The translations under genes were made by a program, and so were the position numbers. Positions 24,276-33,870 of a stretch of 64,000 bases of DNA are shown here, in pieces. The notes beneath the pieces were generated by a model that ran no database searches, was not told the origin of the DNA, and was given only the letters and a program-made list of their open reading frames with translations. Where the stretch lies: NCBI RefSeq assembly GCF_025460765.1, contig NZ_JAMWEG010000016.1, forward strand, positions 81,944-145,943. The letters run 5' to 3'. Position 1 is the first letter of the stretch; every line of letters begins with the position of its first letter. This stretch comes from Micromonospora sp. MA102. Lineage in GTDB: Bacteria > Actinomycetota > Actinomycetes > Mycobacteriales > Micromonosporaceae.

Positions 24276-25066
24276 CGCGCTGCCTTGTCCTTTCCGGCGC
24301 CGACGAGGGTGAGGAAGACGTCCTCGAGGGTCGGCTGCTTCTCGACGTACTCGATCTCGGCGGGTGGGAGGAGCCGCTTCAGCTCGTCGAGGCTGCCATT
24401 CACGAGGATCCGGCCCTCGTGGAGGATCGCGATCCGGTCGGCGAGCTGCTCCGCCTCGTCGAGGTACTGGGTGGTGAGCAGCACGGTCGTGCCGCCCCGG
24501 GCGAGTTCCCGGACGGCCTCCCACACCTCGATGCGCGCCTCCGGGTCCAGCCCGGTCGTCGGCTCGTCGAGGAAGATGACCGGCGGGTTCCCGATGAGGC
24601 TCATCGCGATGTCCAGACGCCGGCGCATGCCGCCGGAGTACGTCGCCACCCTCCGGGCGCCCGCCTCGGTCAGCGAGAAGCGCCGCAGCAGGTCGTCCGC
24701 GATCGCGCCCGGGTCCTTGAGGTGCCGCAGCCGGGCGACCAGGACGAGGTTCTCCCGCCCGGTGAGGATCTGGTCGACCGCCGCGAACTGCCCGGTGAGA
24801 CTGATGGACTCGCGTACGTCGGCGGCCTGTGTCGCGACGTCGAAGCCGTTGACCCGGGCGGTCCCGGCGTCGGCCCTGAGCAGCGTGGAGAGGATCCTCA
24901 CCACCGTGGTCTTGCCCGCCCCGTTCGAGCCGAGCAGGGCGAAGATGCTGCCCCGTGCCACGTCGACGTCCACGCCGCGCAGCACCGTGAGCTGCTTGAA
25001 CGACTTTTCCAGGCCCCGCACCTGTATCGCGGGCGGTTCGACCTGAGGTGTTGTCGGGATGTTCAT
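24272..25066 (-). CDS. ABC transporter ATP-binding protein (DrrA-like)
   Basis: This 264-residue ATPase has Walker A GSNGAGKTT, a Q-loop at LTGQF, signature YSGGMRRRLDIA and Walker B VIFLDEPTTGLDPE. The C-terminal region (PPAEIEYVEKQPTLEDVFLTL) is typical of DrrA exporters. ATG 25066 was chosen because the -10-like box sits seven bases upstream and no ribosome site exists, so a leaderless mRNA is expected. A TTG further upstream (25105) would start inside the MerR operator and is rejected. It is the first gene of the export operon. Confidence 0.9.
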   Translation of the reverse strand: MNIPTTPQVEPPAIQVRGLEKSFKQLTVLRGVDVDVARGSIFALLGSNGAGKTTVVRILSTLLRADAGTARVNGFDVATQAADVRESISLTGQFAAVDQILTGRENLVLVARLRHLKDPGAIADDLLRRFSLTEAGARRVATYSGGMRRRLDIAMSLIGNPPVIFLDEPTTGLDPEARIEVWEAVRELARGGTTVLLTTQYLDEAEQLADRIAILHEGRILVNGSLDELKRLLPPAEIEYVEKQPTLEDVFLTLVGAGKDKAAR

Positions 25067-25073
25067 GGCAGCC

Positions 25074-25105
25074 AGCATGGAGGGTTGACGCTGCGTCAGG
25101 GTCAA
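25074..25105 (-). promoter_or_regulatory. MerR-type operator-promoter of the ABC exporter
   Basis: On the minus strand TTGACC (25105-25100) and CATGCT (25079-25074) are separated by 20 bases, longer than a normal spacer. Inside lies the dyad TGACGC-A-GCGTCA (25098-25086). The expanded spacer with a central dyad is the hallmark of MerR activation by DNA untwisting. The start codon follows the -10 box by seven bases. Confidence 0.75.
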
Positions 25106-25133
25106 GCCCGCGCGGCGGATTTTCCGGCGGCGG

Positions 25134-27128
25134 TCAGTTGGAGGCGGCCGGCGGCAGCGCCTCCTGCGCCACGTAGGTGCCGACGGGCACGGTGGTGACC
25201 ACCGGCTCCGGCTGCTCCGGCTCCTGGTAGGGGGCCGGCGAGTCGGTGACCGCGAACTGGGTGCGGTAGAGCTCGGCGTAGAGGCCGCCGACCGCGACCA
25301 GCTCGTCGTGCCGGCCGCGCTCGACGATCCGCCCCTCGTCGAGGACGAGGACCTGGTCGGCGTCGCGGACCGTGGAGAGCCGGTGCGCGATGACCAGCGC
25401 GGTGCGCCCGGTCAGCGCCACCGACAGCGCCCGCTGCACGGCCGCCTCGCTCTCCGAGTCGAGGTGCGCGGTGGCCTCGTCCAGGATCACGATCGACGGG
25501 GCCTTGAGCAGCAGCCGGGCGATGGCGATGCGCTGCTTCTCGCCGCCGGAGAAGCGGTAGCCGCGCTCGCCGACCGTGGTGTCCAGCCCGTCGGGCAGGG
25601 CGCGGATCAGGTCCGCGACCTGCGCCCCGGCCAGCGCGGCCCAGATCTCGTCGTCGGTGGCGTCCGGCTTGGCGTAGCGCAGGTTCTCCCGGATGGTCTC
25701 GTGGAACAGGTGCGAATCCTGCGTGACCACGCCGATCTCGTCGCGGAGCGAGGCGAGGGTGGCGTCCCGCACGTCGACCCCGCCGACGAGCACCTGGCCG
25801 TCGCTCACGTCGTAGATCCGGGAGATCAGCATGGACAGCGTCGACTTGCCGGCGCCGGAGGGGCCGACCAGGGCCACCATCTGGCCGGGCTCGACGGCGA
25901 ACGAGACGCCCTTGAGCACCGGCTCGTTGACCGTGCGGTCGAGCGCGGCGACCTCCTCCAGGGAGGCCAGCGAGACCTCGGCGGCACTCGGGTAGCGGAA
26001 CCGGACGTCGCGGAACTCGACGCGGCCGTTGCCCCGGGGCACCGGCCGGGCGTCGGGCTTCTCCTCGATGCCGGGGCGCAGGTCGAGCACCTCGAAGACC
26101 CGGTCGAACGAGACCAGCGCGCTCATCACGTCGACCCGGACGTTGGAGAGCGCGGTGAGCGGGCCGTAGAGGCGGGTGAGCAGCAGCGCCAGCTTGACCA
26201 CCGTGCCGGCGCTGACCGCACCGGTGACGGCGAGCCAGCCGCCGAGCCCGTAGGTGAGCGCCTGGGCGAGGGAGGCGACGAGCAGCATGGCCACGAAGAA
26301 GGTGCGCGAGTACATGGCCGACTGGATGCCGATGTCGCGGACCCGCTCGGCCCGGCCGGCGAACCGGGTCGCCTCCACCTCGGGCGAGCCGAAGAGCTTG
26401 ACCAGCAGGGCGCCCGAGACGTTGAACCGCTCGGTCATCGTCGCGTTCATCTTGGCGTCGAGGTTGTACGACTCGCGCGTGATCTCGGCCAGCCGCCGGC
26501 CGACCCGGCGGGCCGGGATGATGAAGATGGGCAGCAGCACCAGCGCCAGCACGGTGATCTGCCAGGACAGGATGAGCATCGCCCCGGCGGTCAGCACGAG
26601 CTGGATGACGTTGCTGACCACGCCGGACAGCGTCGAGGTGAACGCCCGCTGGGCGCCCAGCACGTCGTTGTTGAGCCGGCTGACCAGCGCGCCGGTCTGG
26701 GTGCGGGTGAAGAACTGCAGCGGCATCCGCTGCACGTGGTCGTAGACCCGGGTGCGCAGGTCGAGGATGATGCCCTCGCCGATCCGCGCCGAATACCACC
26801 GCTGGGCCAGCGAGAAGAGCGCGTCGGCCACGGCCAGCACCGCGATGATCAGCGCGAGCCGGACCACGGTGGCGCCCGCGTCGGGGCCGCGGCCGGCGAT
26901 CGCGTCGATGACGTCACCGGCGAGCAGCGGGGTGGCCACCCCGATCACCGCCGCGATCACCACGGTGACCAGGAAGACGATGATGTCGCGCCGGTAGGGC
27001 TGGGCGAACGCGACGATCCGCCGCGCCGTGCCGCGCTTGAGCTGGTGGGTGGAGATCTCGTCGCGGTTGCGCATCGACCGGAGCATGCTCCAGCCGCCCA
27101 TGCCGGCACCGCCCATGGGGTTGGACAC
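25134..27128 (-). CDS. ABC exporter half-transporter (permease-ATPase fusion)
   Basis: This 664-residue type IV ABC exporter has six TM helices (about 35-330), then a nucleotide-binding domain (about 370-610) with GPSGAGKST, signature FSGGEKQRIAIA and IVILDEATAHLDSE. The C-terminal 50 residues are Pro/Glu-rich. It resembles lipid/drug exporters of the MsbA/BmrA type and would work as a homodimer or with an unlinked partner. A GGAGGTGA site precedes GTG 27128. Its stop is 67 bases upstream of the MerR-controlled ATPase start, so read-through into that operon is possible. Confidence 0.9.
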   Translation of the reverse strand: MSNPMGGAGMGGWSMLRSMRNRDEISTHQLKRGTARRIVAFAQPYRRDIIVFLVTVVIAAVIGVATPLLAGDVIDAIAGRGPDAGATVVRLALIIAVLAVADALFSLAQRWYSARIGEGIILDLRTRVYDHVQRMPLQFFTRTQTGALVSRLNNDVLGAQRAFTSTLSGVVSNVIQLVLTAGAMLILSWQITVLALVLLPIFIIPARRVGRRLAEITRESYNLDAKMNATMTERFNVSGALLVKLFGSPEVEATRFAGRAERVRDIGIQSAMYSRTFFVAMLLVASLAQALTYGLGGWLAVTGAVSAGTVVKLALLLTRLYGPLTALSNVRVDVMSALVSFDRVFEVLDLRPGIEEKPDARPVPRGNGRVEFRDVRFRYPSAAEVSLASLEEVAALDRTVNEPVLKGVSFAVEPGQMVALVGPSGAGKSTLSMLISRIYDVSDGQVLVGGVDVRDATLASLRDEIGVVTQDSHLFHETIRENLRYAKPDATDDEIWAALAGAQVADLIRALPDGLDTTVGERGYRFSGGEKQRIAIARLLLKAPSIVILDEATAHLDSESEAAVQRALSVALTGRTALVIAHRLSTVRDADQVLVLDEGRIVERGRHDELVAVGGLYAELYRTQFAVTDSPAPYQEPEQPEPVVTTVPVGTYVAQEALPPAASN

Positions 27129-27230
27129 TCGTCACCTCCGGGTCGTCGGCAGCCGTGGACCGTCGGGATCAATTCTCCTGACGACTACGACAACCTCGCG
27201 AGTAACCCGGATCTTCCCGAACGGTCCTTA

Positions 27231-27998
27231 CTATTCGCCCCGCCCGGCCAGGTCGCGGATCCGCCGGGTCTGTGCCTCCCGCTCGGCGCGCTGCTGCTCG
27301 GCGTGGCTGCGCCCGCCCGCGCCGGCGAGCAGCGCCTTGATCTCCACGATCGCGTCGCGGTTGTTGGCCAGCAGACCGGCCGTCAGGTCGCGCACCGCGC
27401 CGTCGAGGTCCCCGGTCGGGACGACGAGGGTGGCCAGGCCGATCCGGTCCGCCTCGGCGGCGTCCATCCGGCGGCCGGTGGCGCAGATCTCCAGCGCGCG
27501 GGAATAGCCGACCAGCTCGGCGAGGCGCTTCGTGCCGGCCAGGTCGGGAACCAGGCCGAGGGTCACCTCGGCCATGGAGAGCCGGGCGTCCTCGGCGAGC
27601 ACCCGCAGGTCGCAGGCGAGGGCGAGCTGGAAGCCGGCGCCGATGGCGTGGCCCTGCACGGCGGCGATCGAGATGACGTCGGGCCGGTGCAGCCAGGTGA
27701 AGCCGCCCTGGTACTCGGCGATCCGGTCGGCGCACTCCTGCTCGGGCAGGGTGGACAGCTCGGCGAAGGAGCCCGGGCCGGAGGAGCCGGCGACCGAGAG
27801 GTCGAGGCCGGCGGAGAAGGCCCGCCCCTCACCACGCACCACCACGACCCGGACGTCGCCGGGCAGCTCCCGGGAGAAGTCGCTCATCGCGCGCCACATG
27901 GCCGGGGTCTGGGCGTTGAGCACGTCGGGCCGGCACAACGTCACCGTCGCGACCGGCCCGTCGCAGTCGAGTCGCACTCCGGTCGTCTCGGCGGTCAC
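27231..27998 (-). CDS. Enoyl-CoA hydratase/isomerase family protein
   Basis: This 255-residue crotonase-fold protein has an oxyanion-hole block GEGRAFSAGLDLS and second block QGHAIGAGFQLALACDLRV. At the usual catalytic position it reads MAEVTLGLVPDLAGT, which carries only one of the two Glu residues of true hydratases, so it could be an isomerase or hydrolase. Substrate is unknown; beta-oxidation is the default. GTG 27998 is the most likely start although the ribosome site is weak. Downstream on the same strand (103 bases) is the ABC exporter. Confidence 0.85.
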   Translation of the reverse strand: MTAETTGVRLDCDGPVATVTLCRPDVLNAQTPAMWRAMSDFSRELPGDVRVVVVRGEGRAFSAGLDLSVAGSSGPGSFAELSTLPEQECADRIAEYQGGFTWLHRPDVISIAAVQGHAIGAGFQLALACDLRVLAEDARLSMAEVTLGLVPDLAGTKRLAELVGYSRALEICATGRRMDAAEADRIGLATLVVPTGDLDGAVRDLTAGLLANNRDAIVEIKALLAGAGGRSHAEQQRAEREAQTRRIRDLAGRGE

Positions 27999-28044
27999 CG
28001 GACCACCCGGAGCACAGCGCTGATGGACGACGCTGGGGGGCGGG

Positions 28045-28272
28045 TCACGCCTTCTTGCGGCGCCGGGCGCCGCCACGCTGCCGCAGCTGCACCCCGGACT
28101 CGGTGAGCACCCGGTGGATGAACCCGTAGGAACGGCCGGTCGAGGCCGCGAGCGCACGGATGCTCTCACCCGAGGTGTACCGCTTTACCAGGTCCTTGGC
28201 GAGCGTCTGCCGCTCGGCCCCGACGATCCGGCGACCCTTCTCAGTGCTGGTGGCTGTGCCGGTGGCTGCCAT
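28045..28272 (-). CDS. Small helix-turn-helix protein conserved in actinobacteria
   Basis: This 75-residue basic protein contains an HTH of the resolvase/HTH_38 type (KDLVKRYTSGESIRALAAST-GRSYGFIHRVLTESG in outline) and a very basic tail ending RRRKKA. The HTH and the GRSYGFIHRVL segment are strongly conserved in filamentous actinobacteria, but no function is established. GAGGAA seven bases upstream supports ATG 28272. It is a likely small nucleoid or developmental DNA-binding factor (inference). The gene stands alone, 46 bases from the enoyl-CoA hydratase start. Confidence 0.8.
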   Translation of the reverse strand: MAATGTATSTEKGRRIVGAERQTLAKDLVKRYTSGESIRALAASTGRSYGFIHRVLTESGVQLRQRGGARRRKKA

Positions 28273-28473
28273 GCTGATTCCTCACGTCCCAGACTGTGCG
28301 GTTCGGATACGGTCCCACCTATTAGACCGCCTCGGACGATCATGCGCCAGATATCAACTATTCGCCAACCGACACGCTATGCAATGTCAGCTTCCCGATA
28401 GAGTGATCCTTCTGACCGGCCCAGCCGGCGTCGGCCGGCCGGATCATGAGAGGCCGACCAGCCGGCCGAGCCG

Positions 28474-28479
28474 TACGCT
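28474..28479 (+). promoter_or_regulatory. Candidate -10 box (TACGCT) for cadD
   Basis: TACGCT ends six bases before the GTG at 28486, and no ribosome binding site is present. This matches a leaderless promoter. Confidence 0.35.
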
Positions 28480-28485
28480 CCTCGG

Positions 28486-29082
28486 GTGATCGACCTGCTG
28501 GCCGCGGCGGCCGCCGCCGCGGGCGTCTTCGCCGCCACCAACATCGACGACATCGTCGTGCTCACCGTGTTCTTCGTGGCCGCCCGCGGCACCGGACGGC
28601 CCCGCCCCTGGCAGATCGTCGCGGGCCAGTACGCGGGCATCGGCGCGCTCGTCGGGGTCGCCGTGGTGGTCGCCGCCGGCCTGCTGGTGGTGCCCGACCC
28701 GTGGACCGGCCTGCTCGGGCTGCTGCCGATCGCGCTGGGCGTCCGCGCCCTGCTGGCCCGCCGGGGCGACGGCGACGAGCCGCCGGCCGTGGTCGGCAGC
28801 CTGCTCGGCGTGGCCGGGGTGACGGTGGCCAACGGCGCCGACAACATCGCCGTCTACGTGCCGGTGTTCCGCGCGCTCGACCCGGCCACCGGCCTGGTCT
28901 GGCTCCTGGTCTTCGCCGCCCTGGTGGCCGTCTGGTGCGCGGCCGCCGCGCTGCTCGGCAACCACCCGCGGGTGGTGTCCCTGGTGGGCCGCGCCGGCCA
29001 CTGGCTGGTGCCGGCCGTCTTCATCGCCCTCGGCGTGGTCATCCTGGCCACCTCCGGCGTCCTGCCCCGCCTGCTCCCCTGA
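28486..29082 (+). CDS. cadD: CadD-family cadmium/metal resistance transporter
   Basis: This 198-residue membrane protein has five or six TM segments. It shows the CadD family pattern: NIDDIVVLTVFF in the first helix and a mirrored NGADNIAVYVPVF in the fourth, with charged Asp pairs inside the membrane probably contacting the cation. Members export cadmium or related cations. Length agrees with the family (about 200). It is convergent with the ABC-F gene, whose stop is six bases away, so there is no separate terminator. The start is GTG, probably leaderless. Confidence 0.85.
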   Translation: MIDLLAAAAAAAGVFAATNIDDIVVLTVFFVAARGTGRPRPWQIVAGQYAGIGALVGVAVVVAAGLLVVPDPWTGLLGLLPIALGVRALLARRGDGDEPPAVVGSLLGVAGVTVANGADNIAVYVPVFRALDPATGLVWLLVFAALVAVWCAAAALLGNHPRVVSLVGRAGHWLVPAVFIALGVVILATSGVLPRLLP

Positions 29083-29088
29083 GCGGGG

Positions 29089-30696
<1,608 letters not shown>

Positions 30697-30735
30697 GTCG
30701 GGGTACTCGCTCTCGGGGTTCGACGAAGGGCTGAC

Positions 30736-30765
30736 TCAGGGCACGCGAAAGCGCCGGCGGGTCAT
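30736..30765 (-). CDS. Candidate leader peptide (MTRRRFRVP) upstream of the ABC-F gene
   Basis: A nine-codon frame, ATG to TGA, ends 39 bases before the ABC-F start. It encodes three consecutive Arg codons and a penultimate Val-Pro. Its start codon lies in the loop of a strong hairpin. This is the expected arrangement for ribosome-stalling control of an ABC-F gene. Frames this short occur by chance, so support is structural and contextual only. Confidence 0.3.
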   Translation of the reverse strand: MTRRRFRVP

Positions 30766-30780
30766 CAGTTCCCGTCGGCG
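30752..30780 (-). promoter_or_regulatory. Hairpin in the ABC-F leader overlapping the leader-peptide start
   Basis: On the minus strand CGCCGACGGG pairs with CCCGCCGGCG (nine of ten pairs) around the nine-base loop AACTGATGA, which contains most of the leader ATG. It could act as an attenuator or start-site switch. Confidence 0.4.
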
Positions 30781-30945
30781 CGGGGCCGTTCAGCCTTCGC
30801 AGCGCAGCACGAGCCAATTGTACCGGGCGCTCCCCGGCCGGCCCGCCGGATTACCGCGCAAGATCATCGGGTACCGAAAACCTCGTCCGGACCCGGTCCG
30901 GTACCGCAACCACCACATACGGACTAATCGGTGATCGGGGTCAAC

Positions 30946-31860
30946 ATGGAGCTGAACGAGAACGCGCGGGTCGACACCAGCCAGGTGGATGACCGGCGAG
31001 GGTCCGGCGGAGGCGGCGGGATGGGCATACCGATCCCGATCGGCGGTGGCCGGGGCGGAATCGTGGGCATCATCATCGCCGTCCTGGTCGCCCTGGTGGG
31101 CGGCGGCTTCGGGCTGAACGCGGCCACCAACGGCGGCGGGTCCGAGCAGGGCGACAACACCTCGCTGGAGCAGAAGTGCTCCGCGGACGACGCGCTGAAG
31201 CAGCTCGACTGCCGCAACACGCTCTACGTCAACTCGATCCAGGCGTACTGGCGGACCGCCCTGCCGGAGGTGTTCGGCGACCAGTACAAGCCGTCGAAGA
31301 CCGTGTTCTTCAGCCAGAACGTGAGCACCGGCTGCGGGTCGGCCGACTCCGGGGTCGGCCCGTTCTACTGCCCGGCCGACGACCTCGTCTACATCGACCT
31401 CACCTTCTACCGCCTGCTCGCCGACCAGCTCGGCGCCGAGGGCGAGTTCGCCCAGCCCTACGTGCTGGCCCACGAGTACGGGCACCACGTGCAGGACCTG
31501 CTCGGCACCGAGGCGCAGATGCGCCGCCAGCAGCAGCGCGACCCGCAGAGCGCCAACACGCTGTCGGTGAAGCTGGAACTCCAGGCCGACTGCTACGCCG
31601 GCGCCTGGGCGAAGAACGCCACCGGCACCTCCGACGAGCAGGGCCAGAAGATCTTCAAGAGCATCACCGACCAGGACATCCAGCAGGCGATCGACACGGC
31701 CGAGAAGATCGGCGACGACGCGATCCAGCAGCGCTCCGGCCGGCCGGTGAACCCGGACGAGTTCACCCACGGCACCTCCGAGCAGCGCAAGCAGTGGTTC
31801 ACCAAGGGCTTCTCCACCGGTGACCCGAAGGCCTGCGACACCTTCGGCGGCAGCCTGTAA
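30946..31860 (+). CDS. Neutral zinc metallopeptidase (YpfJ family)
   Basis: This 304-residue membrane-anchored protein has a Gly-rich N-terminus, one TM at about residues 37-58, then an extracytoplasmic domain. That domain has zinc motif HEYGHHVQDLLG and the third ligand Glu in LELQADCYAGAWA, both diagnostic of the YpfJ/neutral zinc metallopeptidase family. Cysteines (about 78, 89, 129, 142) likely form disulfides. Substrate is unknown. ATG 30946 (MELNENARVD) matches the family start; a GTG at 30931 would add five residues. It ends at a terminator hairpin shared with the convergent acVLRF1 gene. Confidence 0.88.
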   Translation: MELNENARVDTSQVDDRRGSGGGGGMGIPIPIGGGRGGIVGIIIAVLVALVGGGFGLNAATNGGGSEQGDNTSLEQKCSADDALKQLDCRNTLYVNSIQAYWRTALPEVFGDQYKPSKTVFFSQNVSTGCGSADSGVGPFYCPADDLVYIDLTFYRLLADQLGAEGEFAQPYVLAHEYGHHVQDLLGTEAQMRRQQQRDPQSANTLSVKLELQADCYAGAWAKNATGTSDEQGQKIFKSITDQDIQQAIDTAEKIGDDAIQQRSGRPVNPDEFTHGTSEQRKQWFTKGFSTGDPKACDTFGGSL

Positions 31861-31879
31861 CACGCGACCGACCGCACGC

Positions 31880-31911
31880 GGACCCCGGCGACCACCCCGG
31901 CGCCGGGGTCC
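31880..31911. terminator. Bidirectional hairpin terminator
   Basis: GGACCCCGGCG (31880-31890) pairs perfectly with CGCCGGGGTCC (31901-31911) around a ten-base loop between the convergent metallopeptidase and acVLRF1 genes. Confidence 0.7.
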
Positions 31912-31948
31912 CGTCGTGTCGGCGGGGCACCACCGGCGATGGGTGCGC

Positions 31949-32611
31949 TCAGCCGGCGCTGTCGGGGGCCGGGTCGCGGACCAGGATCCGCACCGCGCGG
32001 GCGGCGGCGACCGCGCCGACCAGCACCGCGTGGCGGGGCTCGGGCACGTCGAGCAGCCGCTCCGCGCGCAGGGCGGCGAGCGGGGCCAGCCGGCGGTCGG
32101 CCAGCACGGTGTCCACGGCCCGCCGGTCGCCACCGCCGACCACGGCCGCGAGGCGCCCCGCCTCCGGCAACAGCAGGCGTACGGCCAGCTCGGCCGCGTC
32201 GCCCAGCGCCGCCTTGGCCTGGTTGTCGCGCCGCCGGGCGAAGCGCTGCTGGGACCAGCCGCCGGCGGCGGTGCGGCCCTGCACGTACCGGGTGTCCACC
32301 TTGGAGACGACCAGCTCGGCGCCCTCGGCGACACCGACCGCCACCGCGCCCTTGCGGGCCAGCAGCAGGCCGAGCCGGCGGGGCGCGCCGGCCGCGGCCA
32401 CGAACCCGGGCACGTCGGCGGCGGCCGGGGCACCGGGCGGCGTGTGCAGCTCGGCGGTGGCCCCGTCGGGGGCGGTGAGCAGCAGGCCGTACCCCTCCAC
32501 GGTGGTGGTGGGCGGGCCGTGCCGGTCGGCGAAGCCCTCGACCCAGCGGGCGACGCGGGTCGGGTCGACCTCGACCCACCGGCCGCCCCCGGCTGCGGGT
32601 CGGCTGGTCAC
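31949..32611 (-). CDS. acVLRF1-family peptidyl-tRNA hydrolase (Vms1/eRF1-like)
   Basis: This 220-residue protein has an eRF1/Vms1-like domain. The conserved loop reads GGWSQQRFARRRDNQA, the actinobacterial equivalent of the GGQ-type peptidyl-tRNA hydrolysis loop (here GGWSQQR with a Gln pair). The family releases nascent chains from stalled large subunits. The opening RPAAGGGRWVEV matches homologues, so GTG 32611 was preferred over an upstream GTG at 32629. Together with the ABC-F protein about 1.3 kb away it hints at a translation-rescue cluster (inference). It lies 25 bases after the LysE stop. Confidence 0.85.
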   Translation of the reverse strand: MTSRPAAGGGRWVEVDPTRVARWVEGFADRHGPPTTTVEGYGLLLTAPDGATAELHTPPGAPAAADVPGFVAAAGAPRRLGLLLARKGAVAVGVAEGAELVVSKVDTRYVQGRTAAGGWSQQRFARRRDNQAKAALGDAAELAVRLLLPEAGRLAAVVGGGDRRAVDTVLADRRLAPLAALRAERLLDVPEPRHAVLVGAVAAARAVRILVRDPAPDSAG

Positions 32612-32636
32612 CGCCCGACCGTACGGCACCAGCGGC

Positions 32637-33269
32637 TCAGTCGGGCAGCAGGGTGGCGACGGCCAGCGCGGCGATCAGGGCGCTGGAGACCAGGCCGGTG
32701 ACCAGGCGACCGCGCGGCCCGGCCAGCGCCCGGCCGACCATGGTGCCGCCACCGGCGACGACCAGTTGCCAGCTCGCCGAGGCCAGGAAGGCGCCGGCCA
32801 CGAAGAGCGCGGCGGTGGCCACGTCCGGGTCGGCGGTGTCCTGGCGGCCGAGCACCAGCGCGGCGAAGTAGACGACCGTGGCCGGGTTGAGCAGCGTGAG
32901 GCCGAGCAGCGCCGCGTACGCGCGCCCGGGGCTGTTCAGCCCCCGGCCCACCGGCGCCTCCGCGACCTCCCGGGTCCGGCGGGCGGACCAGGTCCGCCAC
33001 AGCCCGTGGCCGGCGAGGCCGAGCAGGACCAGCGCGGCCACCACCCGCAGCGGGCCCGCGACCGGCGCGACGATCCCGGCCAGGCCGGCGCCGCCGAGCG
33101 CGGCGGCCGCCGCGTAGAGCCCGTCGGCGGTGGCCACGGCGAGCGCCGCGGCCGCGCCGACCCGGAAGCCGGTGCGGGCGCTGAGCCCGAGGATGAGGAT
33201 CGCGATCGCGCCGACCGGGACGGCGACGCCGTAGCCGGCCACCAGACCGGCGAGGAACGCCCCGGTCAC
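32637..33269 (-). CDS. LysE-family translocator
   Basis: This 210-residue protein has six TM segments and the LysE/RhtB family opening (AGLVAGYGVAVPVGAIAILIL), a Pro/Gly motif in TM1 and the LTLLNPATVVYFAAL block typical of amino-acid exporters. Substrate is probably an amino acid or derivative. Length fits (about 210). GTG 33269 was chosen because the family opening begins there. It is followed 25 bases later by acVLRF1 and is divergent from MazG. Confidence 0.82.
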   Translation of the reverse strand: MTGAFLAGLVAGYGVAVPVGAIAILILGLSARTGFRVGAAAALAVATADGLYAAAAALGGAGLAGIVAPVAGPLRVVAALVLLGLAGHGLWRTWSARRTREVAEAPVGRGLNSPGRAYAALLGLTLLNPATVVYFAALVLGRQDTADPDVATAALFVAGAFLASASWQLVVAGGGTMVGRALAGPRGRLVTGLVSSALIAALAVATLLPD

Positions 33270-33448
33270 GACGGTGGGCGGCGGGTCGAGGCGGCCGGCG
33301 GCAGGGTGCGCTGTCGGCGCGCGGCGGTGGCCGCACGGACAGGAACCTGCTTCGGGTACGCCTCGATCACGCGCCCATCGTGCCCGCCCCTCCCCCCGGG
33401 CCGCCACCGGGTTTCCCGCCCGCGATGGTGGACGCATACTGGTCCGCC

Positions 33449-33778
33449 ATGGACCTGGACGAGTATCAGCGCGGCGCCCTCCGTACGGCCGCCCCACGGG
33501 ACAAGAGGAACGAGCTGCTCCACCTGGTGCTCGGCCTGGTCGGCGAGTCGGGTGAGATCGCCGAGAAGTTCAAGAAGTGGGTCCGGGACCTGGACAGCGA
33601 CGAGTCGCGGCTCGACCGGGCCGACATCGCCCGGGAACTCGGCGACGTGCTCTGGTACCTGGCGGTGCTCGCCGACTACCTCGACCTGTCGCTGGACGAC
33701 ATCGCGGCGGCCAACCTGGCCAAGCTGGCCAGCCGCCGGGACCGTGGCGTGCTGGGCGGCAGCGGCGACAACCGCTGA
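33449..33778 (+). CDS. MazG-like nucleotide pyrophosphohydrolase
   Basis: This 109-residue protein is a single MazG-type all-alpha NTP-PPase domain. It has the EExxE-type block GLVGESGEIAEKFKKWVRD and a second acidic motif RADIARELGDVLWYLAVLADYLD. Such enzymes hydrolyse (d)NTPs to the monophosphate, cleansing modified nucleotides. Several in-frame starts exist; ATG 33449 is preferred because the domain begins here and a CATACT box ends eight bases before it (leaderless). It is divergent from the LysE gene and followed by a hairpin terminator. Confidence 0.82.
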   Translation: MDLDEYQRGALRTAAPRDKRNELLHLVLGLVGESGEIAEKFKKWVRDLDSDESRLDRADIARELGDVLWYLAVLADYLDLSLDDIAAANLAKLASRRDRGVLGGSGDNR

Positions 33779-33818
33779 GCCAGGCGGCCGGTCAGGCCGG
33801 GTTCGGGGGGTGGAACGG

Positions 33819-33854
33819 GTCGAGCGCGGCACCCGCGGGGGTGTCGCGCTCGAC
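33819..33854. terminator. Hairpin terminator between mazG and the SUF operon end
   Basis: GTCGAGCGCG (33819-33828) pairs perfectly with CGCGCTCGAC (33845-33854) around a 16-base loop. It sits between the convergent mazG and sufT genes and may serve both. Confidence 0.65.
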
Positions 33855-33870
33855 GGTGACCGGGGAACGG

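Noticed and set aside
25067..25105. TTG start at 25105 for the ABC ATPase
   Set aside because: It would place translation start inside the MerR -35 element; ATG 25066 fits the leaderless promoter.
25308..28106. A 932-codon rightward frame over the ABC exporter and enoyl-CoA hydratase
   Set aside because: It is antisense to two clear genes and its translation lacks any family pattern.
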